From assembly GCA_021850345.1 (NCBI GenBank), contig JAJZMN010000020.1, forward strand, positions 1 through 10,733: 10,733 nucleotides of DNA, given 5' to 3'. Numbering within the stretch: position 1 is the stretch's first letter; the number at the start of each line of letters is the position of its first letter. The notes beneath the pieces are model-generated. The model saw nothing but the letters and a program-made list of their open reading frames with translations. It made no database searches and was not told where the DNA came from. This document shows positions 6,097-10,733 of this stretch, in pieces. The translations under genes were made by a program, and so were the position numbers. The stretch comes from Actinomycetes bacterium (GTDB taxonomy: Bacteria > Actinomycetota > Acidimicrobiia > Acidimicrobiales > RAAP-2).

Positions 6097-7110
6097 ATGC
6101 GCGACGTGAGCGCCACGTCCGTCGGCGCGGCCGGTCACGAGGTTCAGATCTCGAACCCCGATCGCACTTACTTTCCGGCGCTGGGAGCGACGAAGGCAGA
6201 TCTCGTCGACTACTACCTCGCGGTGGGCGACGTGCTCATGAACACCGCCGGAGATCGTCCTGCCCTGCTCGAGCGCTTTCCCGAGGGGGCGGGTGGCAAG
6301 TCCTTCTTCCAAAAGCGCGTCCCGCCCGGTGCGCCCGACTGGTTGCAGACCACGACGGTCTCCACGCCGAACGGCACGCGGTCCAACGCGCTCGTCATCG
6401 CCGACATTGCCCACGTGCTCTGGGCGGTGAACCTCGGCTGCCTCGGCCTCCATCTCTGGCCGTTCCGTGTGCGCGACGCGGCTCACGCGGACGAGCTGAG
6501 GATCGACCTCGATCCGCAGCCGGGAACGGACTTTGGGGACGCACGTCGCGTCGCGCGGCACACCCGCGCACTTCTCGACGAGCTCGGCATCGTCGGGTAC
6601 CCGAAGACCACCGGCAGCCGCGGGATCCACGTCTACGTCAGGCTCCAGCCGCGTTGGGACTCGACGACGGTCAGGGCAGCGGCGGTCGCGCTGGCGAGAG
6701 AGCTCGAGCGACGCCACCCCGAGCTCGTCACCGCACACTGGTGGAAGGAAGAGCGCGGACGGCGCGTGTTCGTGGATTACAACCAGAACGCGCCACACAA
6801 GACGGTGTTCGGCGCATGGTTTGTGAGGCCGCGAGCGACGGGGCAGGTCTCGACCCCATTCGACTGGGACGAGCTCGACGACGTGGATCCAGACGTGCTC
6901 ACCCTCGCAACGGTCCCCGCTCGGCTCCTTGAAAAGGGGGATCCGTGGGGCGACATCGCGGCTCGCCCCCAGTCGCTCGATCCGCTCCTCGAGCTCGCGG
7001 CTGCCGACCGTGCGCGCGGCCTCCCCGACGCCCCCTGGCCACCCGAGTACCCCAAGGCCCCCGACGAGCCGACGCGTGTGGCGCCGAGCCGGGCACGCAA
7101 GGAAGGCTGA
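6097..7110 (+). CDS. Stand-alone LigD-polymerase-like primase-polymerase (Prim-PolC type)
   Basis: This archaeo-eukaryotic primase superfamily protein resembles the polymerase domain of bacterial LigD but has no ligase or phosphoesterase domain. Such enzymes fill short gaps with dNTPs or rNTPs in NHEJ or base excision repair. The product is 337 residues with HEVQISNPDRTYFPALGATK (14-33) at the N-terminus, as in LigD Pol domains; catalytic DELRIDLDPQPG with Asp137 and Asp139; PKTTGSRGIHVYV (169-181) with His178; and a third metal-ligand candidate Asp227 in RVFVDYNQNAPHKT. The tail (to 337) is short and Pro/Arg-rich. ATG 6097 is preceded by aaggag 11 bases upstream, slightly long; GTG 6106 is an alternative, and the frame further upstream runs through the 17-bp repeat and is unlikely to be coding. 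The LigC-type ligase follows after 20 bp, so the two form an operon. Confidence 0.93.
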   Translation: MRDVSATSVGAAGHEVQISNPDRTYFPALGATKADLVDYYLAVGDVLMNTAGDRPALLERFPEGAGGKSFFQKRVPPGAPDWLQTTTVSTPNGTRSNALVIADIAHVLWAVNLGCLGLHLWPFRVRDAAHADELRIDLDPQPGTDFGDARRVARHTRALLDELGIVGYPKTTGSRGIHVYVRLQPRWDSTTVRAAAVALARELERRHPELVTAHWWKEERGRRVFVDYNQNAPHKTVFGAWFVRPRATGQVSTPFDWDELDDVDPDVLTLATVPARLLEKGDPWGDIAARPQSLDPLLELAAADRARGLPDAPWPPEYPKAPDEPTRVAPSRARKEG

Positions 7111-7130
7111 CGGCCCGTACCATCGAGCGC

Positions 7131-8201
7131 GTGACCCTTCCCGTCCCTCCTCCGGTCTCGCCGATGCTGGCGAAGCTCGTCAGGGAGCTGCCCCGCGCAG
7201 AAGGGCTCTCCTACGAGCCGAAGTGGGACGGCTTCCGCTGCGTGGTGTTCCGGGACGTCTCGACCGTCGAACTGGGCAGCCGCAACGAGCGACCGCTCAC
7301 CAGGTACTTCCCCGAGCTCGTCTCCCCCCTCCTGAGCGAGATCCCCCTGCCGGCGGTGCTCGACGGTGAGGTGGTGATCGCAGGACCCAACGGTTTGGAC
7401 TTCGACGCGCTGAGCCAACGCATCCATCCCGCAGCGTCGCGGATCAACCTCCTCGCAGAGAAGACGCCGGCGGCCTTCGTCGCGTTCGACCTCCTCGCGC
7501 TCGAAGATCGCGATCTCCGCGACGAGCCGTACACGACCCGCCGGGCGGCTCTCGAGTCGCTGCTCGCCGAGGCGAAGGCGCCCGTCCATTTGACTCCGGT
7601 GACCACCGACCCCGAGGTCGCTGCGGACTGGTTCGACCGGTTCGAAGGAGCCGGGCTGGACGGCGTGGTCGCCAAGGCAGCGGATCTCCGCTACCGGGAG
7701 GGCGAGCGGGTGATGCTGAAGGTGAAGCATGAAAGGACCGCCGACTGCGCCGTCGCCGGATTCCGCTGGCACAAGGATGGCGGCGTCGGGTCACTGCTGC
7801 TCGGGCTCTTCGACGAACGCGGCGTCCTGCACCATGTGGGCGTTGCGTCCGGCTTCAGCGCCGCCCAGCGAAAGTCGTTCGTCGATGAGCTCGCCCCGCT
7901 GCGCGACGAGGCGCTGAACGGGCATCCGTGGCGGGACTGGGCCAGTCAAGACGCCGGTGCGGGGACGCGTATGCCTGGCGCGCAGAGCCGCTGGAACGCC
8001 GGGAAGGACCTCGCGTGGGAACCCCTCCGCGTCGAGCGGGTGTGCGAGGTCGCCTACGACCACCTCCAGCGCGACCGGTTCCGCCATGCGACGAGCTTCA
8101 GGCGCTGGCGCTTGGATCGCAAGCCCGCGTCCTGCACGTACGACCAGCTGGGCACGCCGGTGCCGGAGGAGCTTTCCACGGTGTTCGCCGCTCGAGGCTG
8201 A
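7131..8201 (+). CDS. ligC: ATP-dependent DNA ligase, LigC type
   Basis: The enzyme seals nicks through a ligase-AMP intermediate. The 356-residue length and the sequence agree closely with mycobacterial LigC (about 358 aa), for example the opening LPVPPPVSPMLAK, LSQRIHPAASR (94-104), VKHERTADC and the end SCTYDQLGTP. Nucleotidyltransferase motifs: I, YEPKWDGFR, with adenylated Lys31 in K-W-D-G; LDGEVV (78-83); III, AFVAFDLLAL (115-124); IV, FEGAGLDGVVAK (171-182); V, MLKVKH (195-200). The C-terminal OB-fold domain includes GSLLLGLFDE and the RFRHATSFRRWR region. The start is GTG 7131, 20 bp after the PrimPol stop, with a weak Shine-Dalgarno (aaggctgacgg), so translation may be coupled. There is no Ku gene in the window, which fits a role in excision/gap repair rather than classical NHEJ. 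Confidence 0.95.
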   Translation: MTLPVPPPVSPMLAKLVRELPRAEGLSYEPKWDGFRCVVFRDVSTVELGSRNERPLTRYFPELVSPLLSEIPLPAVLDGEVVIAGPNGLDFDALSQRIHPAASRINLLAEKTPAAFVAFDLLALEDRDLRDEPYTTRRAALESLLAEAKAPVHLTPVTTDPEVAADWFDRFEGAGLDGVVAKAADLRYREGERVMLKVKHERTADCAVAGFRWHKDGGVGSLLLGLFDERGVLHHVGVASGFSAAQRKSFVDELAPLRDEALNGHPWRDWASQDAGAGTRMPGAQSRWNAGKDLAWEPLRVERVCEVAYDHLQRDRFRHATSFRRWRLDRKPASCTYDQLGTPVPEELSTVFAARG

Positions 8202-8216
8202 GCCGGCGGATCCGCG

Positions 8217-9107
8217 TCAGCGGGCTGCTCGGGCGGCGACCGACTGCACGCGTCCGACGAGAGACGACGCACCGATCGACTCGGCCATCGCCGCAAAGCC
8301 CCGTCGCGGTCCACTCCAGGCCAGGTCGTCCGGAGTCCCGACCACTCCGGTGGTGACGCGCAGAGTGGCGAGCACCTTGAAGAGGTCTGCGAGGTCCCTT
8401 CCCGCCGCGAGCTCCGTGGCCAGCCGCTCCGCGCGCCCGACCGTGCGAACCACGGCGGGATCCCATGTCGCCGCACGCGGGGGGATCGCCTCCAGGTGGA
8501 CGTAGTGCGCGAGCACGAGCGCTGCCGACCGCGGACCCCATCCCTTTATCCCGGGGAATCCGTCCGCGGCGTCACCGACGAGCGCCAACCAGTCCGGGAT
8601 GGAAATCGGCGGGACGCCGAACTTGGCGAGGACGGCCTCCTCGTCGATGACCCGCTTGCGACGTCGGTCCACCTGTACCACCCTGTCGCCGACGACGCAC
8701 TGGGCGAGGTCCTTGTCGGGCGTGCAGATGAGCACCCGTCGCACGCGATCGTCGGCCGCGACCATCGCCGCCGCCGACGCGAGGGCGTCGTCGGCCTCCA
8801 GCTCGACCATCGGCCACACCGCCACGCCGAGTGCCGCCAGGGCGTCCTCGAGCAATGTGAATTGACCCAGCAGCTCGGCCGGAACGAGCTCTCCGGTCTT
8901 GTACCCGGGCCAGAGGTCGTTGCGAAACGACTCGATCACGTGGTCCGTCGCCACGCCGACGTGGGTGGCACCCTCTTCGAGCAACGAGACGACCGTGGAC
9001 ACGACGCCCCTCGTGGCGGCACGTCCCGAGGGCGTCCCCCGCCCGGCGGCATAGCCGTAGTAGTGGCGGAACAGTTCGTAGGTGCCGTCGACGAGGTGCA
9101 CCTCCAT
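8217..9107 (-). CDS. 5'-3' exonuclease / flap endonuclease-type nuclease (Pol I N-terminal domain family)
   Basis: The 296-residue protein matches the 5' nuclease domain of DNA polymerase I without a polymerase. Members cleave 5' flaps and RNA or damaged 5' ends with two metal ions. Acidic-centre candidates in order: Asp7 in HLVDGTYELFR; Asp55 with SFRNDLWPGYK (60-70); Glu104, Asp106 and Asp107 in LEADDALA (103-110); Asp131 and Asp133 in TPDKDL (129-134); and Asp179 and Asp182 in the helix-hairpin-helix entry VGDAADGFPGIKGWGPRSA (177-195). The start is ATG 9107, with ggaagg 8 bases upstream; the extension to 9173 lacks family similarity. It is tail-to-tail with ligC, only 15 bp between the stops, so the two transcripts must overlap. 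Mycobacteria have comparable stand-alone nucleases (Rv2090/FenA type). It probably removes flaps produced by strand displacement before ligation; this last point is inference. Confidence 0.92.
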   Translation of the reverse strand: MEVHLVDGTYELFRHYYGYAAGRGTPSGRAATRGVVSTVVSLLEEGATHVGVATDHVIESFRNDLWPGYKTGELVPAELLGQFTLLEDALAALGVAVWPMVELEADDALASAAAMVAADDRVRRVLICTPDKDLAQCVVGDRVVQVDRRRKRVIDEEAVLAKFGVPPISIPDWLALVGDAADGFPGIKGWGPRSAALVLAHYVHLEAIPPRAATWDPAVVRTVGRAERLATELAAGRDLADLFKVLATLRVTTGVVGTPDDLAWSGPRRGFAAMAESIGASSLVGRVQSVAARAAR

Positions 9108-9821
9108 GCCGAAAGCCTTCCACACCTGGGCTTTTCCCACCGCGGGCCGGAAACGGGCACAACCCGAGGGCACAACGTGCGCTGCCCGTCGTGCGCGCCA
9201 TCGTCGGGCGATTGCGCCACCCCGCCGGCGCAGTCATGGTCGTCCTCGACTCGGAGGGCAGCCAGGACCGCTCCCGCATCTGGAGGACCAGGGCCGTAAC
9301 GCATCGTTGAGCGAAAGTTGACCTTCCGTAGCGACACCTGTGGGCCGCCAGGCGAACAATTTCCGGCCGGAGCGGGCGCGACGAGCCACCAGGTAGAGGG
9401 CCAGCCGTTTGGCGAACGGCGGTGGTCCGCGGCTCCCGCGCCAGACATGGAGGCGGAGTCGGGCAATGCGGCACCGAGGGCCGGTGGCCGGTCAGCCCTG
9501 CCGTGCCGTCACCCGGATTCGGCGCTCGGGTGATCGGGGCAGAGTGGTCGGCGGGCGGGCAGACGAGAGATCGGCCCGTGATTTGGGACGCAGGAGCGAC
9601 GCTGGGGATACCGCTCTCGCGGCGTGGCGATCCGGCGGAGACGCGTCACCGAACACGCTCTTGCCTCGGGGGCAGGCCGCCGGGCTGCCCACGACGCACC
9701 AGTTCCCGAGACTCCGAAGGCGAGCCCGACGACGGCCGCTCTTGGCGCGGCCGTCGCCACAACGATTTCTCACAGCGGTGCGAAGCGAAGAGCAGTCACC
9801 ACCACCGAGCAAGGGGGCATC
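9108..9821. other. 714-bp region with no recognised gene
   Basis: This lies between the divergent starts of the nuclease (9107) and the secreted protein (9822). Frames on both strands are open for some distance but give Arg/Pro/Gly/Ser-rich translations without family character, and none has a convincing ribosome binding site. Small symmetric elements are present: tccggccgga (9362-9371), gccgtt/aacggc (9404-9420) and a strong hairpin at 9730-9756. There is no tRNA, transposase remnant or terminal inverted repeat. Presumably it holds the promoters of both flanking genes, but I could not place them. Confidence 0.5.
9730..9756. promoter_or_regulatory. 10-bp perfect hairpin in the leader of the secreted-protein gene
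   Basis: The arm cgacggccgc (9730-9739) pairs perfectly with gcggccgtcg (9747-9756) around a 7-base loop tcttggc. The stem is almost all G-C and so very stable. It ends 65 bp before ATG 9822. Downstream, ccacaacgatttct has only a short T-run. It could be a leader structure controlling the next gene, or a terminator for a transcript I cannot identify. Confidence 0.5.
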
Positions 9822-10202
9822 ATGCAACGAATCATCCGGATCACGATCGGCGCCGTCGCGGCGCTGTTCGGCAGCGTCCTGTGGACGGCGCTGCCCGCCG
9901 GTGCGAACCCGACAAAGGTGACCTTCACTGCCAAATGCGGGACTTACACGGCGACATGGGAGACCGGCGTGAACGCGAGCCCGCTCCTCACGGTCGTCAC
10001 AACCATGCCACGGATGAACGCCGTCGTCGAGGCCGAGACAGTGTTCAAAAACACAACAAAAACATTGGTCTACTCAAAGGTTACCAACGGCTTTAACCAC
10101 AACGGGTTGACGACGGTGTCGTGCACGATCTCGACGACGCAGGCTCCCTATACAGGACTCGTCTTCGACGTGACAGTGCTCTTCACCCCCGTCGGGACCT
10201 GA
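9822..10202 (+). CDS. Small secreted protein with Sec signal peptide, function unknown
   Basis: The 126-residue protein has a clear signal peptide: basic start MQRIIR, hydrophobic core at about 7-24, and a predicted cut after AGA (26-28, an A-X-A site), leaving about 98 mature residues beginning NPTKV. The mature part is Thr/Val-rich and looks beta-sheet-like, for example KVTFTAKCGTYTATWE (32-47), SPLLTVVTT (53-61), LTTVSCTIST (96-105) and LVFDVTVLFTP (113-123). Its only two cysteines, Cys39 and Cys101, could form one disulphide outside the cell. I recognise no family. ATG 9822 has aaggggg 4 bases before it. The segment around 10040-10100 is more A/T-rich than the neighbouring genes, which may hint at lower constraint or transfer. 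Confidence 0.75.
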   Translation: MQRIIRITIGAVAALFGSVLWTALPAGANPTKVTFTAKCGTYTATWETGVNASPLLTVVTTMPRMNAVVEAETVFKNTTKTLVYSKVTNGFNHNGLTTVSCTISTTQAPYTGLVFDVTVLFTPVGT

Positions 10203-10486
10203 ACCGGGCGAGGCCGATCGCTCATGGGAGCGGCGCTGAGCAGGAGCCCGCACCGCTGAGCGGCGCCGATGCGATCCTCCTCGCGGGTTTCCCAGACCGC
10301 GAGACCACATTCGCCGCGACCTTCTACCTGACTCCTGGCGAACGTTGCGCGTTGCTCGCCCCTCGAGTGACGCCGACGTCTACCACCGGCGAGTGGACCG
10401 CCTACCCGACCTGGTCCTCTCGCGCACCAAGCGACACCGTCAAGGTCGAGTACGAGACACCTCGCGGGCTCGTCCTCGACCGCTGA
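10203..10486 (+). pseudogene. Coding-like open stretch without a good start; possible gene remnant
   Basis: In the frame ending with TGA at 10484-10486, residues from about 10256 onward read like a real protein: ADAILLAGFPDRETTFAATF, then FYLTPGERCALLAP and DTVKVEYETPRGLVLDR. About four fifths of the third codon positions there are G or C, as expected for coding DNA in this genome. No ATG, GTG or TTG start is available between the secreted gene's stop and that region. The only in-frame start, GTG 10121, lies inside the secreted gene, and residues 10121-10255 look non-coding. It may be the tail of a truncated or frameshifted gene, or chance. I recognise no family. Confidence 0.25.
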
Positions 10487-10571
10487 CGCGCAGCCAGTCG
10501 CAACATGCCAGGAGCGAGCTTGGTGGTGGCCGAGGTGTCGGCATGTCGCCCAACCGGGGGAAGGAAGGCCG

Positions 10572-10733
10572 TTGGCATCGCGGAGACCTCCAGAGCCGGT
10601 GACCGGACACTCGGACATCGACGACTGGCTCCCGGCGCCAGGTGCCCGCGGCTCTTCGGTGGTCATCACGCAGCCGAACGAGATCCTCGCAGGTTGCGAG
10701 AAAACTTCCAAGGCCACAGGCCGGACTTACTGA
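10572..10733 (+). CDS. Possible very small ORF at the right edge
   Basis: A TTG at 10572 follows a strong purine-rich ribosome-binding-like run (gggggaaggaagg) by a few bases and opens a 53-codon frame that ends in TGA exactly at the window edge. The product includes DIDDWLPAPGARGSSVVITQ and has no family I recognise. GTG 10599 is an alternative start giving 44 residues. The short length and rare start codon make this weak. The sequence from 10487 to 10571 holds only a 7-bp inverted repeat (acatgcc at 10503-10509 with ggcatgt at 10540-10546). Confidence 0.2.
   Translation: MASRRPPEPVTGHSDIDDWLPAPGARGSSVVITQPNEILAGCEKTSKATGRTY

Noticed and set aside
6097..8201. A split multidomain LigD (NHEJ) with Ku
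   Set aside because: The ligase matches LigC rather than the LigD ligase domain, there is no phosphoesterase domain and no Ku gene in the window. The pair is better read as Prim-PolC plus LigC.
8199..8220. Bidirectional terminator between ligC and the nuclease gene
   Set aside because: There is a 10-bp palindrome gcggatccgc at 8206-8215, but it has no loop or T-run and partly sits outside the 15-bp gap, so support is too weak.
9318..9346. Promoter with ttgacc at 9318-9323
   Set aside because: No acceptable -10 hexamer occurs at 16-18 bp spacing.
9422..10096. Long plus-strand ORF upstream of and across the secreted gene
   Set aside because: The translation is Arg/His/Gly-rich with no domain character, and it overlaps the better-supported secreted protein in another frame.

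Overview
The window is a GC-rich stretch of actinobacterial chromosome. The strong GC bias at third codon positions, the GTG starts, the DUF6582-like protein and especially the stand-alone PrimPol plus LigC-type ATP-dependent DNA ligase pair all suggest Actinomycetota. A deep lineage such as Acidimicrobiia is possible, but that is inference. I see no rRNA, tRNA, CRISPR array, transposase or phage gene. It looks like ordinary chromosome with a few unusual local features.

Layout. (1) 1-293, plus: the 3' end of a gene whose last residues look like the C-terminus of a PutA-type proline dehydrogenase/glutamate-semialdehyde dehydrogenase. (2) About 354-953, minus: pdxH (PLP synthesis), with a perfect 35-bp tandem duplication over its stop codon. 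(3) 1043-1444, plus: a small DUF6582-like protein with a basic N-terminal arm. (4) 1466-2175, minus: two translationally coupled genes of unknown function (ATGA overlap). (5) 2275-3342, minus: an APH-fold phosphotransferase. (6) 3456-5459, minus: an FtsH-type membrane AAA+ metalloprotease. (7) 5460-6096: a repeat-dense region with hairpins, a triple 15-bp repeat, a small acidic protein made of 13-residue tandem repeats (78-bp DNA period), and a 17-bp tandem repeat. (8) 6097-8201, plus: a two-gene operon of a LigD-polymerase-like PrimPol and a LigC-type ATP-dependent ligase. (9) 8217-9107, minus: a 5'-3' exonuclease/flap endonuclease-type protein, tail-to-tail with the ligase. (10) 9108-9821: no gene recognised, but a strong hairpin near the end. 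(11) 9822-10202, plus: a small secreted protein. (12) 10203-10733: no recognised gene, with one coding-like open stretch and one weak small ORF at the edge.

Functional picture. The clearest functional unit is 6097-9107. A gap-filling primase-polymerase, a nick-sealing ligase and a flap/5' nuclease lie next to each other, which together would make a compact gap-processing repair set resembling the mycobacterial Prim-PolC/LigC pathway. The most unusual item is the acidic repeat protein between ftsH and this repair operon. The remaining genes are metabolic or housekeeping and show no clear functional link to each other.
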